A stretch of 40,152 bases of DNA, from the NCBI GenBank assembly GCA_001788835.1, contig MFXK01000021.1:1-40152 (forward strand), in the 5' to 3' direction. Shown here piece by piece: positions 17,348-24,854 of the stretch (positions are counted from its first letter, which is position 1; each line of letters begins with the position of its first letter). The position numbers were made by a program, and so were the translations under genes. The notes beneath the pieces are model-generated. The model was not told where the DNA came from, made no database searches, and worked only from the letters and a program-made list of their open reading frames with translations. The DNA is from Candidatus Peregrinibacteria bacterium RIFOXYB2_FULL_33_20. GTDB taxonomy: Bacteria > Patescibacteriota > Gracilibacteria > UBA1369 > GWF2-33-10.

Positions 17348-19087
17348 TTAATATACTTTCTCCAAATAGCACTTTTCGCAATAAATAATTTCTAATCGTT
17401 CAGGAGCGTAAGTAGTTTTAATATTACTCCCACATTTCAGGCAATTTCTATCGTATAACACAAATGGATTTCTATTAAGAAGTCGGAGTCTATATCTTTC
17501 TTGCGGACATTTTCTTGGTATTGGGATTTTTTGTTCTCGATAGAATTTCAGTTCATGAGGAATTATTTTATATAATTTATTTGTTGATTCACATTTCAAA
17601 ATTGCCTCTTTGATATCATCTTTCACATCATTAATATTGTCTGGAATAATATATTCAACTCCTTGATGTTGATAACTTGCATCTGGGTCTTTCCAAACAT
17701 ATTTTTTGGCTAGAGTTTCTTCTTTGGTTAATGGACAATAATCATAAGCAACAGAATCATTATAAGGGAATGGAGACATTGAAATTGGGAAAAATTCGCC
17801 CCACTCGGGCTGCAAATCCAAATCCCCTAAATCCCCTTTATCAAGGGGACTTGTCGATCGCCCCCTTGATAAAGGGGGATGGGGGGATTGCATCGATTCA
17901 ATAATTTTTGCTACTAATTTTTCATACTCTTCTTTTGTATATTGTTTATTAAAAATACAGTATTCTTTATGTTGAAGTCCTGAACATCCAAAACAGTTTT
18001 TTGAATTAAAACAATTACTGCAATACCACATGTTGCTTGAATAAAAAACGTATGTACAAAAATGAATATTGTAAGTTTCAAGTGTGCCCATCACTTCATA
18101 TGAAAGTTCTGGCTTGATATACATATTTGAACAATCCAGGCAGTCTTTTATTTTGACTCCAACTTGTATGTATTTAGAATCTTCAGAGTCGTTCATTTCA
18201 TAACAATCAATACAGTTTTTACAATTATTAATAAAATCGCCAGTACAGTTTTCGCAGTTAATTATGGTTGCATATTTATAGATTCTTTTAAGCCTTAAAT
18301 CATCAAACATTTTTTTTGCGACAGTAAAATTTTGATAACTTCCAACAAATTCTTTTACTCTGTTTTCATATTCTTCTTTTGAAAGTTGTTGATTGAAAAA
18401 ATGATATTTTTTGCCAACAAGATTTGTACAAAGGAAACAATTTTGACAGTTTTTACAGTCATCGCAAAACCAGCAATCAATTATATTTTGTGAATAATAA
18501 ACGAATTTGCAGTTATATCCATTCCTAACGTTAAAGCATTCATACATTAATTCCGAGTCATAAATAAAAGCACAATCAATACAGTTTTTTGAACTTTGAA
18601 TTAATTTGCCATAATAACAATCTTCACAATATTCAGAAGAATTTATTAAATAACAATTTTTACACATTCCTGTACCACAGGTATAATCACAATTTTCACA
18701 TTTCATATTTATCATGGCAACTTTTGGAACTTTTTTATTTAAATGCTCAAATTGTTCGAAAAAATTTTTATTAAAATTAAAATCCTGACCATAGCTAAGA
18801 GCATCCCATTTGTCAGAAAAAAATTCTTCTTGAGAATATATTTTATATTCGCTGTCTGATCTATAAATAGAGATTAAAGGTTTTCCGCTTAATGCTGATT
18901 TGTTATGATGATATACGTTTTCATTTCTATGGCCAGTTCTTCTCCTTATTCTTTCTTCTGGACATATTGTTGGTGGTGGAATTTGAAAAAATTTGCCATC
19001 AAAAGTTGGTGAAATTTTTTTTAGAAATTCTAGATCGCTATCTGTAACTTCGAATTTTTGATTGGTGATTTTGCAGGTTTGAAACAT
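17348..19087 (-). CDS. Cys-rich repeat protein, paralogue 3, degenerate N-terminal zinc site
   Basis: The same overall plan and the same 579-residue length as paralogue 2, but the N-terminal zinc site has decayed. Cys8 is Thr, Cys45 is Glu (CPEE instead of CPSC) and Cys64 is Ser, leaving only Cys5 and Cys42. The central arrays are as Cys-dense as in the others (CDDCKNCQNCFLC), although the first KQYTKEEYE segment reads FFNQQLSKEEYE. The C-terminal ribbon CLKCGSNI...CEKC is intact. It carries the palindromic insertion at 17821-17889. The ATG is preceded by a pyrimidine-rich leader (minus-strand sense) and the TAGTCAG hairpin at 19115. This copy could be specialised rather than dead, since the frame and length are fully kept. 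Confidence 0.85.
   Translation of the reverse strand: MFQTCKITNQKFEVTDSDLEFLKKISPTFDGKFFQIPPPTICPEERIRRRTGHRNENVYHHNKSALSGKPLISIYRSDSEYKIYSQEEFFSDKWDALSYGQDFNFNKNFFEQFEHLNKKVPKVAMINMKCENCDYTCGTGMCKNCYLINSSEYCEDCYYGKLIQSSKNCIDCAFIYDSELMYECFNVRNGYNCKFVYYSQNIIDCWFCDDCKNCQNCFLCTNLVGKKYHFFNQQLSKEEYENRVKEFVGSYQNFTVAKKMFDDLRLKRIYKYATIINCENCTGDFINNCKNCIDCYEMNDSEDSKYIQVGVKIKDCLDCSNMYIKPELSYEVMGTLETYNIHFCTYVFYSSNMWYCSNCFNSKNCFGCSGLQHKEYCIFNKQYTKEEYEKLVAKIIESMQSPHPPLSRGRSTSPLDKGDLGDLDLQPEWGEFFPISMSPFPYNDSVAYDYCPLTKEETLAKKYVWKDPDASYQHQGVEYIIPDNINDVKDDIKEAILKCESTNKLYKIIPHELKFYREQKIPIPRKCPQERYRLRLLNRNPFVLYDRNCLKCGSNIKTTYAPERLEIIYCEKCYLEKVY
17821..17889. repeat. In-frame palindromic repeat in paralogue 3
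   Basis: AATCCCCTAAATCCCC, TTTATCAAGGGG, loop TTGTCGATCG, CCCCCTTGATAAAGGGGG and ATGGGGGGATT. Nearly identical to the copy in paralogue 4; encodes PPLSRGRSTSPLDKGDLGD. Confidence 0.9.
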
Positions 19088-19114
19088 AGGGGGAAGTGTG
19101 AAGGAGGGAGGAAC

Positions 19115-19210
19115 GATGTAGTCAGTAGTCGGAAGTCAGTTCGAACTGACCACTGACTACTGACCACTGACTACTGACCACTGACCACTGACTACTGACC
19201 ACTGACTACA
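19115..19210. repeat. Dispersed TAGTCAG-type hairpin, copy 2 (expanded)
   Basis: GATGTAGTCAGTAGTC, a central CAGTTCGAACTG, then about ten tandem CTGACTAC/CTGACCA units. The right arm is expanded compared with copies 1, 3 and 4. It is intergenic between paralogues 4 and 3. It has tandem units but no spacers, so it is not a CRISPR. Confidence 0.85.
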
Positions 19211-19253
19211 AATGTCTTCCCTAAAGATTATGGGCAGGCCAGAATGACAATGA

Positions 19254-20990
19254 TTAATAGACATTTTCCAAATAACATTTCTCGCAATAAACAATTTCTG
19301 GGCGGTCAGGTGCATAAGTAGTTTTAATTTTTTCTCCGCATTTCATACAATTTCGATCAAAAAGTTTTCTTGGATTTCTGAGGGCAAGTCTTTTTTGATG
19401 TCGGATGTCAGGGCATTTCTTTGGAATCGGCAAATTCATTTGTCTGTAAAACTTCAATTCCTGAGGGATGATTTTATAAAGTTTAGATGTTGCTTCACAT
19501 TTTAAAATCGAATCACAAATTTCATCCTTCACATCTTTTATATCTTCTGGAATTTGATATTCAGGGCCTTGATGTTGCGAAGATAAATCTTCATCTTTCC
19601 ATTTATAACCTTTTGAAAGTGCTTGTTCTTTGGTTAAGGGAAAATATTCTTGTGCAACCGTTTCATTATAACAAAAAGGAGAGATTGAAGATGGAAAAAA
19701 TTCTCCCCATTCGGACTGCAAAGACAAATCCCCTAAATCCCCTTTATCAAGGGGACTATCCGATCTCCCCCTTGATAAAGGGGGATGGGGGGATTGCATT
19801 GATTCAATAATTTTTGGAACTAATTTTTCATATTCCTCTTTGCTGTATTGTTTGTTTAGAATGCAATACTGTTTATTTTTTAAACCAACACATCCAAATA
19901 AATTTTTTGATGAATAGCATGAATCGCAGTACATTGCTTCATGAACACGATTACAAAATTTTGTAAAAAGCAGTCTGGAATTTTGATATGAACTAATATA
20001 TTCACAGCAAAGTTCATTTTCTTCAGTATAATTATTGTCATAACAGTCTTTGAGATTAACAACCTGAGTACAATATGCACAATCTTGAGATTTATCAGTA
20101 TAATAAGAGTCTTTTATATTTTTGGATTCATATACATAATTTCCACTTACATTTTCCACTTGATTGCTTTGCATATATTTATGTGGGACTCTTAATTTAA
20201 GTTCATTTAATTTTTCTTTAATAATTTCATGAGATTTTTTTATGCATAAATTTAATTCATTTTTCATTTTTTGAAATTCCTCTTTTGAAAATTGTTGATT
20301 AAAAATACAATTTTTTTTATTTCTCAAACCCACGCATCCTATGCAATCAGAACAACTTTGAAGATCATAACAATAAATTAAATTATTGCAATTAGTGCAG
20401 TCCTGGCAATAAAAACTTTGATAAAGTTTTCTACAATCTGTGCATTCATAACAAAATTCACATTCTCGAACAAGAAGAGTATCAACGCAGTTTTTTGAAT
20501 AATAAGGCGATCCATAAAAACAATCTTCACTATAAACTGATCCAAAAATCAGATAAGAATTTTTTACATTCCCAGCATAATTGCAAAAATTGCTATTTTC
20601 CGAGAACCAAACAGAAAGTGCTAATTGAGGTACATCTTGATAAAGTTTTTTGAATTGATTGAAAAAAGATTCATTAAAATTAAATTCTCTCCCATATTCA
20701 GAAGCGTCCCACTTGTCTGACCACCAAAATTCATTTTCATATATTTTTATTCCTGTATCTTGATTCAAATTAGAAATTAACTGTTTTCCTGTTTTACTAC
20801 ATTTTCGGTAATACAAATTTCTTTCATTTCTAAAAGTGAATCTTCTTTGTCTTCTGCAACTCGGACACAAAGTCGGAGCTGGAATTTGATATTTTTTATC
20901 ATTAAAAACAGGAGAAATTTTGTCGTAAAATTTCAAATCAACATCAGTAATTTCAAAGGATTCGCCGCAGTTTTTACAGGTTTGGAACAT
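19254..20990 (-). CDS. Cys-rich zinc-ribbon repeat protein, paralogue 4 (first of the array)
   Basis: 578 residues with, by my count, about 39 Cys (roughly one in fifteen). N-terminal CKNC...CPSC pair and RKCSKTGK are intact; two Cys-rich halves end in KKNCIFNQQFSKEEF and KQYCILNKQYSKEEYE. The palindromic insertion (19727-19795), SSQHQGPEY and the C-terminal CMKCGEKI...CEKC ribbon follow. The N-terminal segment FYDKISP...CPSCRRQRR...RNERNLYYRKC and the C-terminal segment FYRQMNLPIPKKCPDIRHQK...RNPRKLFDRNC look homologous, suggesting that the protein arose by internal duplication. It is the upstream gene of the minus-strand set. A promoter candidate lies at 21234-21264 and a TAGTCAG hairpin lies between promoter and gene. 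Confidence 0.85.
   Translation of the reverse strand: MFQTCKNCGESFEITDVDLKFYDKISPVFNDKKYQIPAPTLCPSCRRQRRFTFRNERNLYYRKCSKTGKQLISNLNQDTGIKIYENEFWWSDKWDASEYGREFNFNESFFNQFKKLYQDVPQLALSVWFSENSNFCNYAGNVKNSYLIFGSVYSEDCFYGSPYYSKNCVDTLLVRECEFCYECTDCRKLYQSFYCQDCTNCNNLIYCYDLQSCSDCIGCVGLRNKKNCIFNQQFSKEEFQKMKNELNLCIKKSHEIIKEKLNELKLRVPHKYMQSNQVENVSGNYVYESKNIKDSYYTDKSQDCAYCTQVVNLKDCYDNNYTEENELCCEYISSYQNSRLLFTKFCNRVHEAMYCDSCYSSKNLFGCVGLKNKQYCILNKQYSKEEYEKLVPKIIESMQSPHPPLSRGRSDSPLDKGDLGDLSLQSEWGEFFPSSISPFCYNETVAQEYFPLTKEQALSKGYKWKDEDLSSQHQGPEYQIPEDIKDVKDEICDSILKCEATSKLYKIIPQELKFYRQMNLPIPKKCPDIRHQKRLALRNPRKLFDRNCMKCGEKIKTTYAPDRPEIVYCEKCYLENVY
19727..19795. repeat. In-frame palindromic repeat in paralogue 4
   Basis: Same arms as the copy at 17821, differing mainly in the loop (ATCCGATCT). 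Encodes PPLSRGRSDSPLDKGDLGD. Confidence 0.9.
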
Positions 20991-21016
20991 TGGAGGAGTG
21001 TGAAGGGAGGAAAAAG

Positions 21017-21094
21017 GATGTAGTCAGAGGTGAGTAATCAGTAGTCAGTTAGTTACAATTTTACCGATTACTGATTACTGATCACCGACTACAT
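21017..21094. repeat. Dispersed TAGTCAG-type hairpin, copy 3
   Basis: GATGTAGTCAGAGGTGAGTA, then AGTAGTCAG, a loop without the TTCGAA centre, and GATTACTGATTACTGATCAC with CGACTACAT. It lies in the presumed 5' untranslated region of paralogue 4. Confidence 0.75.
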
Positions 21095-21417
21095 TAGTAA
21101 AATATCACAAAATTGCTTCTGTAGTTTTTTCGTGCACAACAAAACAAGCTTTTGTGAATTTGGATTTACATGCCAAACACAAAATACATTTTTTTATATA
21201 ATTTTTTTTGAGAGCTGATTTGTTCGTTTCGCTTCTATACTTGTTTCTTTTCTGTTTTTGTCAAAGCATAACAAATATAGCAAAATGATGAAAAATTGTA
21301 AAATGAGTTAAGAAAAAAGCATGAAAGAAAAAAGAAAATTTTTTTAGAGTTAGCTTTTGATCAGCTCTTGTGTGTTATCATTTTTTAAAATTTTCTGTAA
21401 AATAAATTTTACAATAT
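21095..21417. other. Intergenic region without a recognisable gene
   Basis: About 320 bp between the TAGTCAG hairpin and the TrmB-like gene, rich in T runs on the left and A runs on the right. Apart from the minus-strand promoter candidate at 21234-21264 I see no ORF, tRNA or strong hairpin. The two flanking genes diverge, so this is their shared control region. Confidence 0.5.
21234..21264 (-). promoter_or_regulatory. Promoter candidate for the Cys-rich paralogue array
   Basis: On the minus strand TTGACA (21259-21264) is followed after 19 bp by TATAGA (21234-21239). The spacing is longer than ideal. It would give a leader of about 235 nt containing the TAGTCAG hairpin. Confidence 0.4.
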
Positions 21418-21447
21418 TTGAATTTTAAGATACAATTATTATATAAA
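21418..21447 (+). promoter_or_regulatory. Promoter candidate of the TrmB-like gene
   Basis: TTGAAT (21418-21423) and TATATA/TATAAA (21440-21447) with 16-18 bp spacing, directly upstream of the hairpin at 21453. Confidence 0.4.
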
Positions 21448-21452
21448 AATAA

Positions 21453-21476
21453 GATTCCTGTTTTTACAGGAATGAC
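21453..21476. repeat. 24-bp ATTCC hairpin upstream of the TrmB-like gene
   Basis: GATTCCTG, central TTTTTA, CAGGAATGAC: an 8-bp perfect stem. It lies 10 bp before the ATG at 21487, inside the presumed leader, where it could affect ribosome access. Confidence 0.85.
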
Positions 21477-21486
21477 AAGCTTCATT

Positions 21487-22242
21487 ATGTTAAAAGAATT
21501 AGAAAATCTAGGACTTTCAAAAGAAGAGGCAAAAGTATATTTGGCTGTGCTGGAGTTGAAAACATCTTATGTGAGCCTGATCGCAAGTAGGGCAAAAGTA
21601 AAAAGGGAGAATTGTTATTATATTTTGGATAGATTGCATAAAAGGGGATTTGTTAGTTATTACATCCATAAAAAAATTAAGTATTTTTCAGCTGAATCAC
21701 CGAAGAAATTTGTGAATTATTTTGAGGATAAACTTTTTGAAGCAAGACAGATTATTCCGGAATTAATGGTGATTCATCAAAGTGCCCTTAATCGTCCCAA
21801 AATTCATTTTTTTGATGGGATGGAGGGGATTAAGACTGTGTTTGAAGAAACATTGGAAACAAAAGAGGAGCTTTTGGGGTATACTGATCTGAAAGCCATG
21901 CAAAGTCTTTTTCCGTCTTATTTGGAATATTATTTTGATAAAATTGTGGAGACAAAAATCAAAGTAAGACTTCTTAGCCCAACAAGTAATGAAGGTCTTA
22001 AATTTCGTGAAAAATATTATAAAAGTGAAGAAGCAAAAGAACTTGTGGAAATTTTATTTATCAATCCAGAAGAATTTGATTTTAAAAACCAGATTTTGAT
22101 TTATGAAAACAAAGTGGCAATTATATCTTTAAAAGAAGAGGAACTTATCGGTGTGTTGTTAGAAAGTGAAACTGTAGCAGATACGCAAAGAGCTATTTAT
22201 AATTTGTCTTGGCTGGGTGCAACGAGTTTTGTGGCGAGGTAA
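21487..22242 (+). CDS. TrmB-family transcriptional regulator
   Basis: 251 residues from the ATG 21487 (MLKELENLGLSKEEAKVYLA). This opening is the hallmark of the TrmB winged helix: a helix, then LxxxEAxVYxxLL. The HTH continues with ASRAKVKRENCYYILDRLHKRGFV. A longer frame exists upstream, but it translates the dispersed hairpin (IPVFTGMT) and is rejected. The C-terminal part (from about 95) contains the phospholipase-D-like TrmB sensor fold (FFDGMEGIKTVFEETLETKEE, then IKVRLLSP and VAIISLKEEELIGVLLES). The family often binds sugars or other metabolites; the ligand is unknown here. It is transcribed away from the Cys-rich array and might regulate it; that is inference from position only. Confidence 0.85.
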   Translation: MLKELENLGLSKEEAKVYLAVLELKTSYVSLIASRAKVKRENCYYILDRLHKRGFVSYYIHKKIKYFSAESPKKFVNYFEDKLFEARQIIPELMVIHQSALNRPKIHFFDGMEGIKTVFEETLETKEELLGYTDLKAMQSLFPSYLEYYFDKIVETKIKVRLLSPTSNEGLKFREKYYKSEEAKELVEILFINPEEFDFKNQILIYENKVAIISLKEEELIGVLLESETVADTQRAIYNLSWLGATSFVAR

Positions 22243-22288
22243 TTTAGGAATGGTTCTTGTTGATAATTGCAATCAGTTATGTTGTTTT

Positions 22289-23020
22289 TTATTTCCTACC
22301 AATTAAACATAAATTAAAACTTTTATACCAAGGAACGATTTGTCCGTTTTTTGATGTGAAAAATTTTTCTATTCTGAATCCAGATTTTGTAAAAGTTTTT
22401 TTAAGTTCGTTTGAAGTAAAAGCATAGTAGAAGCGATCAACAAAAGTTTCGCCTCTTCGCCAAGAAATGAATAAATTTTTTATTCGTAATGGGTTTTTAA
22501 AAAAAGCTTTTACAATTTGTTTTAAATATTTGAACTGCCATAAATTCCATACTGTCAGGACTAAAATTCCATTTTTTTTCAAAACTCTATAAATTTCTTT
22601 CGTGCCTTTACCTTGAAACTTTTTTGGTAAATGATGAAATGCTGCGATGCACCAGATTTGATCGAATGAATTATCTGGGAAGGGGATTCGGAGGATGTCG
22701 CCGAAGACAAATTCTAAATTCTTAATTTTGAATTTTGAATATTGAATATTAGCTTGTTTTAAAAGTTCAGTTGAATTATCTACACCTATATATTTAAAAT
22801 TCTGCGAATCGTGAACTGCGAACTGCGAATTTAAGAAATTATAAAGTCTGCCATTGCCACAGGCTAGGTCAAGGATTTTTAGCTGTGAGCTGTGAGTTAT
22901 GGGCTGTGAGTTTTTAAAAAGCAATTCAAAGTCTTTCCATGGGTATTTGCGGGTATCAGAAAAACTTTTAGCGATTTTATTATAATCAGATTGGACTTTT
23001 TGGAGAAGAGTTTGTGACAT
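22289..23020 (-). CDS. Class I SAM-dependent methyltransferase with in-frame micro-repeats
   Basis: Motif I is ILDLACGNGRLYNFL, followed by an acidic YIGVDNS strand, GDILRIPFPDNSFDQIWCIAAFHHL (motif post-I to II) and YRVLKKNGILVLTVWNL. This is the pattern of the Methyltransf_11 type, as in UbiE-like and tRNA Trm9-like enzymes. The tail (about 165-240) carries WRRGETFVDRFYYAFTSNELKKTF, reminiscent of Trm9/TRM9-like proteins, so a tRNA wobble-uridine methyltransferase is possible. That would fit the neighbouring Elp3, but it is only inference. Three low-complexity insertions (residues about 37-47, 64-73, 91-101) come from short DNA repeats. It diverges from elp3. Confidence 0.85.
   Translation of the reverse strand: MSQTLLQKVQSDYNKIAKSFSDTRKYPWKDFELLFKNSQPITHSSQLKILDLACGNGRLYNFLNSQFAVHDSQNFKYIGVDNSTELLKQANIQYSKFKIKNLEFVFGDILRIPFPDNSFDQIWCIAAFHHLPKKFQGKGTKEIYRVLKKNGILVLTVWNLWQFKYLKQIVKAFFKNPLRIKNLFISWRRGETFVDRFYYAFTSNELKKTFTKSGFRIEKFFTSKNGQIVPWYKSFNLCLIGRK
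22711..22915. repeat. Three in-frame micro-repeat tracts in the methyltransferase gene
   Basis: Tract 1 at 22711-22750: ATTTTGAAT/ATTGAATATT units. Tract 2 at 22801-22832: GAACTGCGAACTGCGAAT. Tract 3 at 22881-22915: AGCTGTGAGCTGTGAGTT. Each uses a different short motif and each keeps the frame of the protein. Confidence 0.75.
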
Positions 23021-23064
23021 AATTAAATTTTACTGTTAATAATAAAAAAATAAAGAATAAATAG

Positions 23065-23092
23065 CATTCAAAATTTGATTTTATTTTGAATG
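23065..23092. other. 9-bp hairpin between divergent genes
   Basis: CATTCAAAA and TTTTGAATG flank a 10-nt loop, followed by TTT. It sits between the methyltransferase and elp3 starts; possible operator or stray terminator. Confidence 0.3.
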
Positions 23093-23101
23093 TTTAACAT
23101 A

Positions 23102-23173
23102 ATGGTCAATGTAATGATTAATATTTTAGATTATGAACTGTTTGAAAAATATATTAAAGAAAAAGTAAAGTAA
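23102..23173 (+). CDS. Possible 23-codon upstream ORF before elp3
   Basis: ATG to TAA encoding MVNVMINILDYELFEKYIKE plus three residues, ending 25 bp before elp3. There is no clear ribosome-binding site. It could be a leader peptide, a remnant or chance; weak support. Confidence 0.15.
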   Translation: MVNVMINILDYELFEKYIKEKVK

Positions 23174-23198
23174 AATATTGAGTTTTTAAGTTATTTTT

Positions 23199-24854
23199 AT
23201 GATTTTATCTCAAATTACAAAACATTTTGTGCAAGAAGCTTTGAAACGAAAAATCTTGAATATTAATGATTTGCAAAAGTTAAAGAATGAATTTTCGAGC
23301 AAGTACAAAATTAAAAGTCTGCTTAATCGGGAGTTAATTTTAGCGTATAAAAAAATTGTTCAAGAAAAGTCAGATTTAAAAAGTTTATCTTTTGAAAGAG
23401 TGATTCGTAAAAGATCAGTGCGTACTGAATCTGGTATCACTTCCGTCACAATTGTTACTAAACCTTATGCCTGTCCCGGTAAATGCGTGTTTTGTCCTAC
23501 TGAAAAAGGCATTCCTAAGAGTTATGCCTCGAATGAGCCTGGTATTATGAGGGCAATTTTGAACGATTTTGACCCGAAACGCCAGGTAAAGAACAGATTA
23601 CAGGCTTATATCGGTAATGGACATACGGCTGATAAGGTGGAAATGATTATTTTGGGAGGCACTTTTTCGTTTTATCCACATCGATATCAAACGGACTTTG
23701 TGAGAAAAATGTATGAAGCCCTGAATGAGGGGTTAGGAGCTAAAATGAAAGATGAAAAATGTAAAATTGAAAATGTAGGCTCTAAAATGGCGAAAACATT
23801 GCAAAAAGCACAGGCCTTAAATGAAAAAGCAGAGCATAGATGTGTAGGGTTATCAGTGGAAACTCGACCTGATTATATTACCGAGAAAGAGCTTTTAAGA
23901 TTTAGGAAATTAGGAGTAACCCGTATTGAAATTGGTGTTCAGCATACTGTGGATAGGATTTTAACTTTTAATAAAAGAGGGCATGATATTGGGGCGGTTA
24001 AAGATGCGATGAGATTGATGAAAGACGCTGGTTTCAAAATCACTTCCCATTTGATGCCTAATTTGCCGGGAGCAACTATTACTGAAGATTATCAAATGTT
24101 TTTGGATGTTTTCAATGATCCAGATTTAAGAACTGATTGGTTGAAAATTTATCCTTGCAGCGTGGTGCCTTTTTCTGAATTGGAACAGTGGTTTAAGCAA
24201 GGCAGGTATCAGTCTTATGAACAACAAGATTTGATTGATTTATTAATTAGGGTGAAGCAAATTGTACCGCTATATATTCGTATTACCAGATTAATTCGCG
24301 ATATTCCTGATACTAGCATTTTGAGTAGCGCTAGCGTATCTAATTTAAGGCAAGAAATTCATCAAATTATTAGTAAAAATCAATCGAAATTTCAAATGTG
24401 CCAATGTATCAGGTGTAGGGAAATCAGATCAGCTGAAGTTAATTTAGCAAAAACTGAATTAAATATTTTGGAATATGAGGCTCAAGGAGGAAAAGAGTTT
24501 TTTATCAGTATTGATGATATGAGTCAAAATAAGTTATGCGCTAATTTGCGCCTTAGATTCCCTTCTCAGTATTTTTCCAGACAAAAGCATTTTATTAAGG
24601 AATTGGAAGGAGCGGCTTTGATACGAGAGTTACATGTGTTTGGTAATGAAAGTAGCATTGGCAGCAATCAAAGAGGATTGGCACAACATAAAGGTTTTGG
24701 AGGACAGCTTTTGCAACAAGCTGAGTTAAAGGCAAAACAGGCTGGTTTCTCAAAAATTGCCGTTATTAGCGGTATCGGGGTGCGAGAATATTATCGAAAA
24801 AATGGTTACCACTTGGAGGGTAGTTATATGTTGAAAGTTTTGCGTAAATCATAA
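23199..24854 (+). CDS. elp3: Elp3-type tRNA uridine(34) acetyltransferase (radical SAM + GNAT)
   Basis: Adds a carboxymethyl group to the wobble uridine of tRNA, using acetyl-CoA and a radical SAM cluster. The 551 residues show the complete layout: an N-terminal basic helical tRNA-binding part; Cys92, Cys96 and Cys99 in ACPGKCVFCP binding the iron-sulphur cluster; GGTFSFYP; VETRPDYI; TRIEIGVQH; HLMPNLPG; and the extra Cys motif CQCIRCREIR. The C-terminal GNAT domain (LHVFGNESSIGS, GFGGQLLQQAELKA, YYRKNGYHLEGSYM) completes it. The family is best known from eukaryotes and archaea but also occurs in some bacteria. The 3' end overlaps the convergent RSH gene by 6 bp. A possible tRNA-modification partner is the divergent methyltransferase. 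Confidence 0.95.
   Translation: MILSQITKHFVQEALKRKILNINDLQKLKNEFSSKYKIKSLLNRELILAYKKIVQEKSDLKSLSFERVIRKRSVRTESGITSVTIVTKPYACPGKCVFCPTEKGIPKSYASNEPGIMRAILNDFDPKRQVKNRLQAYIGNGHTADKVEMIILGGTFSFYPHRYQTDFVRKMYEALNEGLGAKMKDEKCKIENVGSKMAKTLQKAQALNEKAEHRCVGLSVETRPDYITEKELLRFRKLGVTRIEIGVQHTVDRILTFNKRGHDIGAVKDAMRLMKDAGFKITSHLMPNLPGATITEDYQMFLDVFNDPDLRTDWLKIYPCSVVPFSELEQWFKQGRYQSYEQQDLIDLLIRVKQIVPLYIRITRLIRDIPDTSILSSASVSNLRQEIHQIISKNQSKFQMCQCIRCREIRSAEVNLAKTELNILEYEAQGGKEFFISIDDMSQNKLCANLRLRFPSQYFSRQKHFIKELEGAALIRELHVFGNESSIGSNQRGLAQHKGFGGQLLQQAELKAKQAGFSKIAVISGIGVREYYRKNGYHLEGSYMLKVLRKS

Noticed and set aside
19115-19210. Possible CRISPR array in the TAGTCAG tract
   Set aside because: The 7-8-bp units are contiguous with no unique spacers, and no cas gene is in the window.
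17677-19810. Plus-strand frames within paralogues 3 and 4 (17677-17904 and 19487-19810)
   Set aside because: They are open mainly because the palindromic repeat is open on both strands. They have no conserved domain and lie opposite strong coding sequence.
12709-20990. The four Cys-rich genes as transposases or an insertion-sequence cluster
   Set aside because: No DDE, HUH or serine-recombinase motif and no target duplications; the copies are diverged paralogues with conserved domain order.
21418-21486. N-terminal extension of the TrmB-like protein
   Set aside because: It translates the dispersed 24-bp hairpin (IPVFTGMT); the domain starts at MLKELENLGLSKEEAK.
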